A DNA stretch of 64,000 nucleotides, taken from NCBI RefSeq assembly GCF_029893085.1, contig NZ_JARXWI010000005.1, positions 186,001 through 250,000 of the forward strand, written 5' to 3'. The stretch comes from Parabacteroides sp. PFB2-10. Lineage in GTDB: Bacteria; Bacteroidota; Bacteroidia; Bacteroidales; Tannerellaceae. The notes beneath the pieces are model-generated. The model worked only from the letters and a program-made list of their open reading frames with translations. It did no database searches and was not told the DNA's origin. The number at the start of each line of letters is the position of its first letter. Positions within the stretch are counted from its first letter, which is position 1. Both the position numbers and the translations under genes were made by a program. Below are positions 8,523-18,203 of the stretch, piece by piece.

Positions 8523-8680
8523 TGGATAACCCCGTGCAAGCCGTTAAGGCGCAGCTCGGGGTGGGTAGTCACAGAGGTACGAGCTCCGTAGGGGCTCAAC
8601 AGTTGACCTCCTACGGAGCTCATTATATAGATATTACGTCTACCCCGAGCTGCGCCTGACGGCTTGCACGGGGTTATCCA
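8523..8680. repeat. REPIN-like inverted pair of hairpins
   Basis: Two arms of about 39 bases (8523-8561 and 8642-8680) are near-perfect inverted repeats. Each arm can fold on itself: CCCCG pairs with CGGGG, TGC with GCA, and GCC with GGC. Between the arms lies a perfect 12-bp inverted repeat, GAGCTCCGTAGG (8581-8592) and its complement (8610-8621). Short open frames across it are by-products of the repeat. No transposase lies nearby. Confidence 0.8.
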
Positions 8681-8851
8681 GGTTGAAGCCCTTTCGGACT
8701 TGCTGGAAACTTTCAAAATAGTGTAATATTGGATTTTTAGTAACAAAGTAGTATCCAATCCTTTCCGATTGGAAGAAAAGCCCTGTGTAATCTGTGTAAT
8801 CTGTGCCAAAATTACCTTCCCGTCTCCTCCCTGTTTTTCACCTATATACAC

Positions 8852-8883
8852 AAAAAAAGGTTTTGGCTACATTGCCAAAACCT
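8852..8883 (-). terminator. rho-independent terminator of rpmE2
   Basis: A 10-bp perfect stem, AGGTTTTGGC (8858-8867) with GCCAAAACCT (8874-8883) and a 6-base loop. On the minus strand it is followed by a run of T. Confidence 0.85.
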
Positions 8884-8942
8884 TTCCTTATTTATTGTAT
8901 TACCAACAAAGGGTGTCGGTAAATCGAATCCGTTGCTTTATC

Positions 8943-9197
8943 TTATTTCTTGTTGCGGTTGCCATAACGGCTCATGAACTTATCAACACGTCCGGCGGTG
9001 TCAACCAATTTAGCCTTACCGGTATAGAACGGGTGAGAAGTATTGGAGATTTCAATCTTAATCAATGGATAAGTAACGCCATCGATTTCGATGGATTCCT
9101 TTGCATTGATCGTAGAACGAGTGATGAATACATCTTCGTTTGACATGTCCTTAAATGCAACCGGACGATAGTTTTCAGGATGAATACCTTTTTTCAT
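8943..9197 (-). CDS. rpmE2: 50S ribosomal protein L31 type B
   Basis: An 84-residue protein that starts [13 protein letters not shown] and contains the L31 block [11 protein letters not shown] near residue 52. It lacks the zinc-binding cysteines of the A-type protein, so it is type B. It belongs to the large ribosomal subunit. The gene is monocistronic, with a consensus promoter upstream and a strong terminator downstream. Confidence 0.97.
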   Translation of the reverse strand: MKKGIHPENYRPVAFKDMSNEDVFITRSTINAKESIEIDGVTYPLIKIEISNTSHPFYTGKAKLVDTAGRVDKFMSRYGNRNKK

Positions 9198-9261
9198 TGC
9201 TTTATATTTGTTTTAATTTATACTCCTTTTTAAGCAGTCTGGTAACCGGTAAATTGGGATG

Positions 9262-9292
9262 CAAAGGTATCGATTCCATTTGAACAAACAAA
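9262..9292 (-). promoter_or_regulatory. rpmE2 promoter (-33/-7)
   Basis: On the minus strand TTTG (9289-9292) is followed after exactly 19 bases by TACCTTTG (9262-9269). This is a full match to the Bacteroidetes housekeeping promoter. Confidence 0.75.
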
Positions 9293-9385
9293 GAAAAGCC
9301 ATTTATTTTTTCTTTACTCGCTGATTTTGTGTTATTTTAATGGTTTATTTTATGTTATATGACATGTTTTTAGCGTGATTCTTCT

Positions 9386-9393
9386 TATCTTTG
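9386..9393 (+). promoter_or_regulatory. -7 box of fba promoter
   Basis: TATCTTTG, 39 bases before the fba ATG. A TTG inside this box (9391) could be read as an alternative start, but its overlap with the promoter argues against that. Confidence 0.55.
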
Positions 9394-9432
9394 TTCCAGT
9401 TTTTAAATCACCAACATTATAATCATACTACA

Positions 9433-10440
9433 ATGGTAAGTTACAAAGAATTAGGTCTTGTGAACACCAAAGAAATGTTCAAGAAGGCCATGGAAGGCAA
9501 ATACGCTATTCCTGCATTCAATTTCAACAACCTGGAGCAAATGCAAGCGATTGTTCAGGCTGCAGTGGAAACCAAATCTCCTGTGATCCTTCAGGTATCA
9601 AGCGGCGCGCGTAAGTATGCCAACCAGACTCTTCTCCGTTACCTGGCTGAAGGTGCTGTTGCCTACGCGAAAGAGCTGGGATGCGACAAACCGCAAATCT
9701 GTCTGCACCTCGACCATGGCGATTCTTTCGAACTCTGCAAAAGCTGTATCGACACTGGTTTCTCTTCTGTGATGATCGACGGTTCTCATCTTTCTTATGA
9801 TGAAAACGTTGCCCTGACCAAGAAGGTAGTTGAATATGCTCACCAGTTCGATGTAACGGTAGAAGGCGAATTAGGCGTACTGGCCGGCGTGGAAGACGAA
9901 GTAAGCTCTGACCACCACACCTACACCGAACCGGACGATGTGGTTGACTTCGTAACCAAAACCGGTTGCGACTCCCTGGCTATCTCTATCGGCACGTCTC
10001 ACGGAGCTAACAAGTTCACACCGGAACAGTGTACCCGCGACGAGAACGGCAACCTGGTTCCTCCTCCATTGCGTTTCGACATCCTGGAAGAAATCGAGAA
10101 AAGAATCCCCGGATTCCCTATCGTATTGCACGGAGCTTCTTCTGTTCCACAGGAAGAGGTGGCAACCATCAACAAATACGGTGGCGCACTGAAAGACGCA
10201 ATCGGTATTCCGGAAGAGCAATTGCGCAAAGCAGCCGCTTCTGCTGTATGTAAGATCAATATCGACTCTGACAGCCGCCTGGCGATGACCGCTGCTGTTC
10301 GTGAAGTATTAGCCACTAAACCGGGCGAGTTCGATCCACGTAAATACATGGGTGCAGCTCGCGACAACGCGAAGAAACTCTACAAGCACAAAATCGAAAA
10401 CGTGCTTGGCTCAGGCAGCAAATGTTCTTGTCTGGATTAA
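9433..10440 (+). CDS. fba: class II fructose-1,6-bisphosphate aldolase
   Basis: A 335-residue zinc-dependent aldolase that interconverts fructose 1,6-bisphosphate with glyceraldehyde 3-phosphate and dihydroxyacetone phosphate in glycolysis. The active-site motif HLDHGDS begins at residue 92. A second family block, VLHGASS, lies near residue 231, and KINIDSDSR near 271. The start is the ATG at 9433, giving MVSYKELGLVN. An in-frame TTG at 9391 falls in the -7 box. A strong terminator follows. Confidence 0.97.
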   Translation: MVSYKELGLVNTKEMFKKAMEGKYAIPAFNFNNLEQMQAIVQAAVETKSPVILQVSSGARKYANQTLLRYLAEGAVAYAKELGCDKPQICLHLDHGDSFELCKSCIDTGFSSVMIDGSHLSYDENVALTKKVVEYAHQFDVTVEGELGVLAGVEDEVSSDHHTYTEPDDVVDFVTKTGCDSLAISIGTSHGANKFTPEQCTRDENGNLVPPPLRFDILEEIEKRIPGFPIVLHGASSVPQEEVATINKYGGALKDAIGIPEEQLRKAAASAVCKINIDSDSRLAMTAAVREVLATKPGEFDPRKYMGAARDNAKKLYKHKIENVLGSGSKCSCLD

Positions 10441-10470
10441 TCCGAGTCAGGAGATAAACGTTATTAATAT

Positions 10471-10506
10471 AAAAGCCCGTGAGATCACTCACGGGCTTTT
10501 TTTATG
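10471..10506. terminator. bidirectional terminator between fba and the acyl-CoA synthetase
   Basis: A 13-bp perfect stem, AAAAGCCCGTGAG and its complement (10471-10483 / 10488-10500), with loop ATCA. T-runs on both strands suit the two convergent genes. Confidence 0.9.
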
Positions 10507-10518
10507 TTTTGGCGTTGT

Positions 10519-12576
10519 TTATTTCTCGATACGGATACGAGCATCCACCGCAAACAACCCGCGTTCGGTCGAAAGCAACGGATTGATATCCATCTCCTTA
10601 ATTTCTGTCGCAAAACGAAGCATCGTAGAAAGGCGCACAATGATGTCGGCATATTGCTGCTCATCAACCCCTTTCTGCCCACGTGTTCCTTTGATAATAT
10701 CATATCCACGCAAAGAGCGTATCATCGAGAAGGTCTCTTCATAGGAAAGCGGAGCCAAACCATAAGAGACATCTTTCAACACCTCTACGAAAATACCACC
10801 CAGACCGCAAAGCACCACATGTCCGAAGCGTTCTTCATATTTCGCTCCCAGGAATAATTCCTGCCCTTTCAACATCGGCTGGATCAGTATACCCGTCACC
10901 TCCGGCAGTTTCATCATCCGCTCGATCTCGAACAACAGATGCTCTTCGCCACGAATATTCAAAGCTACCCCGCCGATATCGCTCTTATGCACAGGACCTA
11001 CCACCTTGGCAACCACCGGATAACCCACCGTTTTCGCAAAAGCGGTCAGCTCTTCCCGATCCGACGAAGTAAACTCTTCCGCTAAAGGAATATTGGCAGC
11101 CTTCAGCAATATGCGTACATTCTCCGGACTCAAATAGCCATTCGGCAGCGTGTCGATAATGCGACGTATCTCCGGTATATCCACGCCATACAGCTGAATA
11201 TCCGCGCCTGCCGGCTTGGGCGTATTGATAATCCGGGAAAGCGCCGCCCCCAGGGTCACCTCATCCGAGAAGTTCACATGTCCCTTCTTCACAAACGCTT
11301 TCGTTTCGGGGCCTGCCGTAACGATAGAAGGAAGAACCGGCAAGATCGGTTTTTTGCATTCTTCCATCTTCTTATGCAATACCTCGTATGCGTCATACAC
11401 CTTTACCAATCCCGGGTTACCGAAAATAACCATCATCTGATCGATCTGATCGAGCCTATTTTCGCAAAAATCGATGGCTGCTGCCAGGTGTTCCGGTGTT
11501 CCCGTCCCGACAATATCGATCGGGTTACCCACAGCTGCTCCGGGGAAAAGTTGTGATTTGAGTTCAGCTGCCAATTTGCCTTCGATAGGTGGCACGTTCA
11601 GATCGCCTTTCGACAAGGCGTCGGCCAGCATCACCGCCGGTCCGCCGGCATGCGTAATGATCGCACAATTCTTGCCCTTCACCTCTTTCAGGGTAAAGAT
11701 ACTGGCGACCGTGGTCAACTCCTCACGGCTGTAACAGCGCACAATACCCGCCTTACGGAACAAGGCCTCCACCGCTGAGTCCGAACTGGCAATCGCGCCG
11801 GTATGCGACGAAGCGGCACGCTGTCCGCTATCGGTGCTACCCGACTTGATAGCCGCGATCTTACATCCTTTGCGTATCAATGAAGAGGCATGGAACAATA
11901 ATTTATCAGGATCCTTTACCTGCTCGATGTAAAGCATCTTTATTTTGGAAGAGAGAACCGGATCAAAGGTCTTGTCCATATGAGCCAATACCTCTTCCAC
12001 CCCAATCTGTTTGGAGTTACCTACCGTCCATACGGAAGCGAAACGCAAACCTTTGGGCAACGCCGACTCCATAATGAAGAGAGCCGTTCCACCCGAACTG
12101 GAGATAAAGTCAACCCCTTCAGGATGGAACTCCGGAACAGGCCGGGTGAACACCCCATGATAGTTCACATTCATCACACCAATACAGTTGGGACCAATCA
12201 GAGAGGCTCCTCCCCTATTGGCAGCTTCCAACATCTGGTTTTCAAGCACAGCCCCCTCTTTGGTCTCTTCACCGAATCCGGCAGAGATCACAATGATGGA
12301 TTTCACATTTTTCTGGTTTACCAATACATCGACCGTTTCCGGACAGGCTGATGCCGGAATAGCCACGATAGCCAGGTCGGCTTCCGGCACGTCGTTGACC
12401 GACGGATAGGCTTTGATGCCCTGCACATCCGCCTCTTTCGCGTTTACCGCGTAGATCGTTCCTTTATACTTTCCGTCCAATAAGTTACGCATCAGACGGC
12501 CACCCGGTTTATGCACATTGTTGGATGCCCCAACTACAATAATACTTTGCGGGTTAATTAATCCTTGGTTAATCAT
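10519..12576 (-). CDS. acetate--CoA ligase (ADP-forming), fused alpha/beta
   Basis: A 685-residue NDP-forming acyl-CoA synthetase that converts acyl-CoA, ADP and phosphate to a free acid and ATP. The N-terminal CoA-binding domain (IIVVGASNNVHKPGG, near residue 12) is followed by succinyl-CoA-ligase-like domains. The phosphorylated histidine is likely in SSHTGAIA near residue 257. A C-terminal ATP-grasp domain starts near residue 470. The fused order is the single-chain form of the archaeal-type Acd enzyme. Either acetate or branched acyl groups could be the substrate. It may duplicate the energy-yielding role of Pta-AckA at 39.6-41.8 kb. Confidence 0.9.
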   Translation of the reverse strand: MINQGLINPQSIIVVGASNNVHKPGGRLMRNLLDGKYKGTIYAVNAKEADVQGIKAYPSVNDVPEADLAIVAIPASACPETVDVLVNQKNVKSIIVISAGFGEETKEGAVLENQMLEAANRGGASLIGPNCIGVMNVNYHGVFTRPVPEFHPEGVDFISSSGGTALFIMESALPKGLRFASVWTVGNSKQIGVEEVLAHMDKTFDPVLSSKIKMLYIEQVKDPDKLLFHASSLIRKGCKIAAIKSGSTDSGQRAASSHTGAIASSDSAVEALFRKAGIVRCYSREELTTVASIFTLKEVKGKNCAIITHAGGPAVMLADALSKGDLNVPPIEGKLAAELKSQLFPGAAVGNPIDIVGTGTPEHLAAAIDFCENRLDQIDQMMVIFGNPGLVKVYDAYEVLHKKMEECKKPILPVLPSIVTAGPETKAFVKKGHVNFSDEVTLGAALSRIINTPKPAGADIQLYGVDIPEIRRIIDTLPNGYLSPENVRILLKAANIPLAEEFTSSDREELTAFAKTVGYPVVAKVVGPVHKSDIGGVALNIRGEEHLLFEIERMMKLPEVTGILIQPMLKGQELFLGAKYEERFGHVVLCGLGGIFVEVLKDVSYGLAPLSYEETFSMIRSLRGYDIIKGTRGQKGVDEQQYADIIVRLSTMLRFATEIKEMDINPLLSTERGLFAVDARIRIEK

Positions 12577-12990
12577 ATCATTTTGCTCGTTTAGATAGTT
12601 CGTTATGCGGCAAATATACTGTTTTCTTTGTCAAAAAACCGATTTTTCGACCATTTTATACTCATTATGTCAGATGTTAAAGAACACAGGTGATAATCAC
12701 TAACCAGGAAACGCCCCTCAATTTTCATTTTGTAAGCAAAAGGCCATTTTACTTTACAAAACGATACATCAAAAACCAACAATCGTTTAGCCGGAGGCGT
12801 AAAGCTATTTGAAATTGCTCCCCTTTGGGTTGTGAATGTTGTTTCGCTTAACGAGCGAAACGAAACGCAAAAGGCTTTCTATATTGAAAAAAAAATTGAT
12901 TCGCCCATTTCAATTCCTACAGTTTAAAATGTCCCGCAGGCGTTCCGAATGATTATTCATTACTTCCCATAGTGAGTGGTATGAGAAGAC
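12577..12990. other. intergenic region upstream of the acyl-CoA synthetase
   Basis: About 410 AT-rich bases without a credible gene. It holds TGTAAGCAAAAGGCCATTTT-type sequence (12731-12758) resembling the second hairpin of the dispersed elements A-E, so it may be a decayed remnant. It also has a small hairpin GTTTCGCT/AGCGAAAC near 12842-12862. Confidence 0.5.
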
Positions 12991-13027
12991 AAAAAAAGAG
13001 TGCCCTCCTGTCGAGGACACTCTTTTA
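12991..13027 (-). terminator. terminator of secA
   Basis: An imperfect stem pairs AAGAGTGCCCT with AGGACACTCTT around loop CCTGTCG. On the minus strand it ends in a run of seven T, about 28 bases after the secA stop. Confidence 0.8.
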
Positions 13028-13054
13028 TTATTCGGATTTCGGATCGTTTCCTAT

Positions 13055-16000
13055 TTATAAACCTTTCCCGTGGCAGGATTTATACTTCTTGCCGCTTCCA
13101 CATGGGCAGGGGTCGTTGCGACCTACCTTCTTTTCGGTGCGGATCGGTTCCAGTTTTTGCTGCTGTTGCTGCGCCATCGCTCCGGCATTCGGGTTGGGAA
13201 CAGCCTGGCTGCTGCCACTGCCGATCTCGGCCTTCTCGGTGCGGTAACGGCTCATGTCCTGACGACGTTCCGGGGCGGCCTGTTGCACGGCAATGCGGCG
13301 CGATGCGGCTGCGGCTGCCTGCTGTTGGGCTGATGGCTGCTCTTCGCGAACAGGAATTTGTCCACGCATCAGGATGGCAGCAGTCTTCTTGTTCATCACA
13401 TCGACCATCACCTTGAACAGGTTGAACGATTCCAGTTTGTAGATCAACAGAGGATCCTTATTTTCATAACTGGCGTTCTGTACCGAATGACGCAGTTCGT
13501 CCATCTCACGCAGATGCTCTTTCCAGGACTCATCAATCGTATGCAGCGTGATAGCCTTCTGGAACGCTTTGGCAATCGCCTTGCTTTGTGTTTCGTAAGC
13601 CTCTTTCAGGTTGGCTTGTACGTTGTACATCCGCTTTCCGTCGGTAATAGGAATCAGGATGTTTTCATACATCGCACCTTGGTTTTCATATACCTGTTGG
13701 ATTACCGGGTTAGCCACCTGCACCATGCGATCCATACGGCGTTTGAAGGTTGCCAATACCTCGTCGAAGAGGCGATCGATCAGATCGTTTGCCCGGGTCG
13801 ACTTGAATGTCTCCGGATCGAAAGGCGACTCCATCGCGAAGGTGCGGAAGAGTTCCAGTTTGAATCCTTCAAAGTCTACGAAGTCTCCGGTATGTTGTTC
13901 GATCAGGCTGGTAGAGGTATCGAACAGGGTGTTCAATACGTCCAGGCCGATACGTTCACCCATCAGGGCATGACGGCGACGGGTATAGATCACGTTACGT
14001 TGCGAGTTCATCACGTCGTCGTATTCCAACAGACGCTTACGGATACCGAAGTTGTTCTCTTCCACCTTCTTTTGTGCCCGCTCTACGGATTTACTCAGCA
14101 TATTATGTTCCAATACTTCTCCTTCCTTGAAGCCCATGCGATCCATCAATCCGGCAATCTTTTCGGAAGCAAACAGACGCATCAAATCGTCTTCCAGCGA
14201 CACGAAGAATACCGAAGAACCCGGGTCACCCTGACGTCCGGCACGTCCGCGCAACTGACGGTCGACGCGGCGGCTTTCGTGACGTTCGGTACCGATAATG
14301 GCCAAACCACCGGCAGCTTTCACCTCCGGCGAGAGCTTGATGTCGGTACCACGACCCGCCATATTGGTTGCGATCGTAACCATTCCTTTTTGTCCGGCCT
14401 GAGCAACGATCTCTGCCTCGCGTTGGTGCAGTTTCGCATTCAATACATTATGGGCGATCTTGCGCATGCCAAGCATACGGCTTAACAATTCAGATATCTC
14501 AACCGAGGTAGTACCCACCAGTACCGGGCGTCCGGCATCGACCAAGCGGTTGATCTCTTCGATCACGGCAGTGTATTTTTCCCGTTTAGTCTTGTAGATA
14601 CGGTCGTTCATATCGTTACGGGCAATCGGGCGGTTGGTAGGGATCACCACCACATCGAGTTTGTAGATGTCCCATAACTCACCCGCTTCCGTTTCTGCCG
14701 TACCGGTCATACCCGACAGCTTGTGGTACATACGGAAGTAGTTCTGCAAGGTGATGGTCGCAAAGGTCTGCGTAGCGGCTTCTACCTTTACGCGTTCTTT
14801 GGCTTCGATCGCCTGGTGAAGACCGTCGGAATAACGGCGTCCGTCCATGATACGGCCGGTTTGCTCGTCGACGATCATGACTTTATTGTCCATCACCACA
14901 TATTCATCGTCTTTCTCAAACAAGGTGTAGGCTTTCAATAGCTGGTTGATCGTATGAACACGCTCGCTCTTTACGGAGTAGTTAGCCAGTATTTCGTCTT
15001 TCTTGGCCTGTATTTCCTCTTCCGTTCCCTGCATATTGTCTAATTGGGAGAGTTCAGAAGCGATATCCGGCAATACGAAGAACTGCGGGTCGTCCGATTT
15101 ACCTGTCAACAGGTCGATACCCTTATCGGTCAGTTCGATGCTGTTGTTCTTCTCGTCGATCACAAAATAAAGATCGTCGGTTACCAGGTGCATATTGCGC
15201 ATATTCTCCGCCATATAGAGAGCTTCGGTCTTCAACATCTGTGTTTTAATGCCCGGTTCGCTGAGGAACTTAATCAACGCCTTGTTGCGTGGAAAACCTT
15301 TGAAGGAGCGATAGAGTAAGAGGGAACCCTCTTCCTGTACCTTCGGGTCGTCGCTCGCCATTTTCTGTTTGGCTTCGGTCAGTAATTTGGTTGTCAGGTT
15401 CTTCTGGGCGTTCACCACCACCTCCACATTGGGGCAGAATTGTTCGAACAACTGCTCCTCACCGCGTGGGATCGGACCGGAGATGATCAACGGAGTACGC
15501 GCATCGTCAATCAATACCGAGTCGACCTCATCGACAATCGCGTAATTGTGTTTGCGTTGCACCAGGTCGTTCGGGCTGATAGCCATATTGTCGCGCAGGT
15601 AGTCGAAACCGAACTCATTGTTGGTTCCGAAAGTAATATCGGCATTGTAAGCCGCGCGGCGGGCATCGGAGTTGGGTTGATGCTTGTCGATACAATCCAC
15701 CGACAGCCCATGGAACATATAAAGCGGTCCCATCCATTCCGAGTCACGTTTCGATAGATAGTCGTTCACCGTTACCACATGCACCCCGTTGCGTGTCAGT
15801 GCGTTCAGGAATACCGGCAGGGTTGCCACCAGGGTTTTTCCTTCCCCGGTCGCCATTTCCGCGATCTTTCCTTTATGGAGTACCACGCCACCAAACAACT
15901 GCACATCATAATGTACCATGTCCCAGGTGATTTCATTACCACCGGCTACCCAGTGGTTGAGGAAGATCGCCTTGTCACCTTCGATGCGCACAAAGTCATG

Positions 16001-16423
16001 TTTGGCAGCCAGGTCGCGGTCGAAGTCGGTAGCCGTAACCACCGTCTCTTCGTTTTCCTTCAGGCGGCGTGCCGTATCTTTCACGATCGCGAAAACTTCA
16101 GGAAGCACCTCTTCCAGAATCACCTCCATCTTCTCGGTGATCTCTTTTTCAATTTTATCTACTTCAGCCCAGATCGTTTCGCGTTCTTCCAGTTCTTTGT
16201 CGTCGATGCCTTCACGAAGCTTGGCAACCTGTGCCCGTTCGTCGGCTACGTAGTCCTGGATCTTTTGTTTGATAGTTTCGGTGCGCGCACGCAGTTCATC
16301 GTTGCTGAGCGCCTCGATCGACGGATAAATAGCCCGGATCTTGTCCACATACGGAGTGATTTCTTTCAGGTCCCGTTGCGACTTATTGCCGAGTAATTTC
16401 GTCATGAATTCATTAAATCCCAT
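13055..16423 (-). CDS. secA: preprotein translocase ATPase SecA
   Basis: A 1122-residue motor ATPase that drives unfolded preproteins through the SecYEG channel. The Walker A motif is in [14 protein letters not shown] near residue 190, and [11 protein letters not shown] lies near 690. The extreme C-terminus carries the zinc-binding motif [13 protein letters not shown], which contacts SecB or lipids in other bacteria. It is longer than the E. coli protein (about 900), as is usual in Bacteroidetes. A Gln-rich low-complexity linker precedes the zinc motif. A monocistronic gene with its own terminator. Confidence 0.98.
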   Translation of the reverse strand: MGFNEFMTKLLGNKSQRDLKEITPYVDKIRAIYPSIEALSNDELRARTETIKQKIQDYVADERAQVAKLREGIDDKELEERETIWAEVDKIEKEITEKMEVILEEVLPEVFAIVKDTARRLKENEETVVTATDFDRDLAAKHDFVRIEGDKAIFLNHWVAGGNEITWDMVHYDVQLFGGVVLHKGKIAEMATGEGKTLVATLPVFLNALTRNGVHVVTVNDYLSKRDSEWMGPLYMFHGLSVDCIDKHQPNSDARRAAYNADITFGTNNEFGFDYLRDNMAISPNDLVQRKHNYAIVDEVDSVLIDDARTPLIISGPIPRGEEQLFEQFCPNVEVVVNAQKNLTTKLLTEAKQKMASDDPKVQEEGSLLLYRSFKGFPRNKALIKFLSEPGIKTQMLKTEALYMAENMRNMHLVTDDLYFVIDEKNNSIELTDKGIDLLTGKSDDPQFFVLPDIASELSQLDNMQGTEEEIQAKKDEILANYSVKSERVHTINQLLKAYTLFEKDDEYVVMDNKVMIVDEQTGRIMDGRRYSDGLHQAIEAKERVKVEAATQTFATITLQNYFRMYHKLSGMTGTAETEAGELWDIYKLDVVVIPTNRPIARNDMNDRIYKTKREKYTAVIEEINRLVDAGRPVLVGTTSVEISELLSRMLGMRKIAHNVLNAKLHQREAEIVAQAGQKGMVTIATNMAGRGTDIKLSPEVKAAGGLAIIGTERHESRRVDRQLRGRAGRQGDPGSSVFFVSLEDDLMRLFASEKIAGLMDRMGFKEGEVLEHNMLSKSVERAQKKVEENNFGIRKRLLEYDDVMNSQRNVIYTRRRHALMGERIGLDVLNTLFDTSTSLIEQHTGDFVDFEGFKLELFRTFAMESPFDPETFKSTRANDLIDRLFDEVLATFKRRMDRMVQVANPVIQQVYENQGAMYENILIPITDGKRMYNVQANLKEAYETQSKAIAKAFQKAITLHTIDESWKEHLREMDELRHSVQNASYENKDPLLIYKLESFNLFKVMVDVMNKKTAAILMRGQIPVREEQPSAQQQAAAAASRRIAVQQAAPERRQDMSRYRTEKAEIGSGSSQAVPNPNAGAMAQQQQQKLEPIRTEKKVGRNDPCPCGSGKKYKSCHGKGL

Positions 16424-16435
16424 AATCGTTTATTT

Positions 16436-16610
16436 AGTTGATAATGGATAGTTGATGATGGATACTTGGCGATCAGCCAATGTGCAACTAAACAATTATC
16501 GTTCGTTAATATTCTTTTTGTAATGTATGGCAATAACTATGCCAAAAGGTGTGAGTGGTTTTACGTTTCGCCAAATGATATCAATTATCCATTATCAATT
16601 GTCCATTAGA
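16436..16610. repeat. degenerate inverted tandem repeats upstream of secA
   Basis: TTGATAATGGATA-type units (16437-16468) face TATCAATTATCCATTATCAA-type units (16578-16605). They resemble the heptamer arrays elsewhere in the window. Confidence 0.5.
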
Positions 16611-16615
16611 TAACG

Positions 16616-18202
16616 TCAGTTGTTCATCAGTTCGAAAAGCGGAACGCTTTGGGACGCGTTCGGTGGCCGGATACGAAGTACATGGGTGACGGAAGGAGCT
16701 ACCTCCGTTGCCTTTACTTCGCGGTAGATATGTTGTGGTTTCACCCCGTTTCCTAAGAAAACAAGCGGGGTTATCACGGCGTTGTGGCGTACGACTTTTG
16801 CTTTTTCACCCGGATTCTCCAGATTTACTTTCCAGCCCGGTTGCAATTCAATGATCAGATCGCCCCGGCCCAGGTGGTGTGTGCCATGGCGGAATTTGGC
16901 GGTTCCTTCGTTCCATTCACCAATAAGCAATGAACGATCGGTGGTAACCAATTGTACCCCGCTGAACTCTTGCACAAACTCGGCTGATTTCTGCTGCACC
17001 TCTGCCAAATCGAGCTTAGCCGTTTCAATGGCTTTCCGGTTCAGGAATATCTGTTGGTTGTAGTAGCCGGTTACCCAGTTCTGCTCCTGTCCGTAGACGG
17101 CCATCAGATACATATTCAACAGGGCGATACAGCGTTTCGGATGAAAGTCGCCTCCCCCCAACAATAACCCTTCCGGATACTCCTCTTCGCTGCGGAAATA
17201 GCCGGTTCCGGTGAATACAATCAAGGTGTTTTGCAGTCCGACCTTCTTGTCGATCGCATCCAATAATTGTTCCAGGTCTTTGTCTAATTGGTAATACAGA
17301 TCCTGTATCTCCCGATTGTATTCCTTGTTCATCAATGGACGATAGTTGCCGGCATAATAGGTCAGCGCCAGCATATCGGGGGTAGACCGCGTTCCGAACG
17401 CCGCATATTCCAGAAACTGCAATGCCAGGCGGTTGATCTCTTTATTGATAAACGGTGTTGTCTTCAGATTCAGATAGACATTGGCTGTCTTCTCATTGAA
17501 GGTATATTTGAAAGGAATATCATCTAACAGATAAGGGAACCCGTTGTATTGGTCGAGCGAAAGCGATGGAGTCCATGTCATTTGGTTCAGACGTGCCGAC
17601 AGGGCTTCTGTGCCATTGTTGTAGCGATCCACATACCAGGGTACCCCTTTATAATAGGTGGTCGTTGCCCATTTTCCATTGTAATTATCCATCCAGAAAG
17701 CCCCATTGGCAGCATGTCCGGCCGAGATAATCGCGCTTTCTGCGTCGGGAGCGATCGCGAATACATCGCTTCTGCCTTTGGAAGCGATCTTCAGTTCGTC
17801 GCCGATGGTGGAGCTGATCAATGCTTTGGGTGAATAGTTATCGCGTGTATAGTTGCCTAAGAATTCCGAATCATACAGGATAGAGATCTCTCTCTCCTTT
17901 TCGAAATCATATATTCGGTTGCTGTGAATGCCATGAAAAACCGGATTCGAACCGGTAAACAGCGTAGCGAAGGCGCTGGCCTGGTCGATATCGGAAAACT
18001 CAAAACGGATGTTCTGGTACACTAATCCCTGATTGAGTAATCGTTTGAATCCCCGTTCGCCGAATGTATTGTAGAAATAATCGATATACTCTCCCCGCAA
18101 CTGGTCTACCGTGATGCATACCACCAGTTTAGGTGCCTGCAGTTGGGCATCCATATTGGTGACAGCCAGTAAAAGTATTAACGAGGATAATATCTTTCTC
18201 AT
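16616..18202 (-). CDS. PafA-like alkaline-phosphatase-superfamily protein, probably catalytically dead
   Basis: A 528-residue secreted protein (signal peptide about residues 1-19). It follows the fold of PafA-type alkaline phosphatases, starting VVCITVDQLRGEY with the first metal-ligand Asp33 intact. Other active-site blocks are degraded. Where relatives have T-x-P-G-H-A around the nucleophile it reads DIDQASAFATLFTG (71-84). Where they have D-x-x-G-H it reads YYAGNYRPLM (282-291). Where they have ADH it reads FTGTGYF (330-336). I infer a periplasmic binding or scaffold role. Its ATG follows the lnb stop by one base, so the two form an operon. Confidence 0.8.
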   Translation of the reverse strand: MRKILSSLILLLAVTNMDAQLQAPKLVVCITVDQLRGEYIDYFYNTFGERGFKRLLNQGLVYQNIRFEFSDIDQASAFATLFTGSNPVFHGIHSNRIYDFEKEREISILYDSEFLGNYTRDNYSPKALISSTIGDELKIASKGRSDVFAIAPDAESAIISAGHAANGAFWMDNYNGKWATTTYYKGVPWYVDRYNNGTEALSARLNQMTWTPSLSLDQYNGFPYLLDDIPFKYTFNEKTANVYLNLKTTPFINKEINRLALQFLEYAAFGTRSTPDMLALTYYAGNYRPLMNKEYNREIQDLYYQLDKDLEQLLDAIDKKVGLQNTLIVFTGTGYFRSEEEYPEGLLLGGGDFHPKRCIALLNMYLMAVYGQEQNWVTGYYNQQIFLNRKAIETAKLDLAEVQQKSAEFVQEFSGVQLVTTDRSLLIGEWNEGTAKFRHGTHHLGRGDLIIELQPGWKVNLENPGEKAKVVRHNAVITPLVFLGNGVKPQHIYREVKATEVAPSVTHVLRIRPPNASQSVPLFELMNN

Positions 18203-18203
18203 C

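Larger units (their letters stand above)
8424..8852. other. gene-free block between element A and the rpmE2 terminator
   Basis: No credible gene is seen. The block holds the mini-hairpin and REPIN-like element listed separately. It also has a hairpin CCAATC-CTTTCC-GATTGG near 8757-8774 and a short tandem of GTGTAATCT near 8784-8803. Confidence 0.6.

Noticed and set aside
8474-8851. Short frames across the palindromic block on both strands
   Set aside because: They are produced by the inverted repeats and contain repeat-derived peptides only.
9391-9432. Upstream TTG start for fba
   Set aside because: The TTG is part of the TATCTTTG -7 box, so it would precede the transcript start. The ATG at 9433 also gives the normal family length.
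13358-14485. A 375-codon open frame on the plus strand opposite secA
   Set aside because: secA is unmistakable on the minus strand, and the opposite frame has no recognisable domain or promoter. It is a by-product of codon usage.
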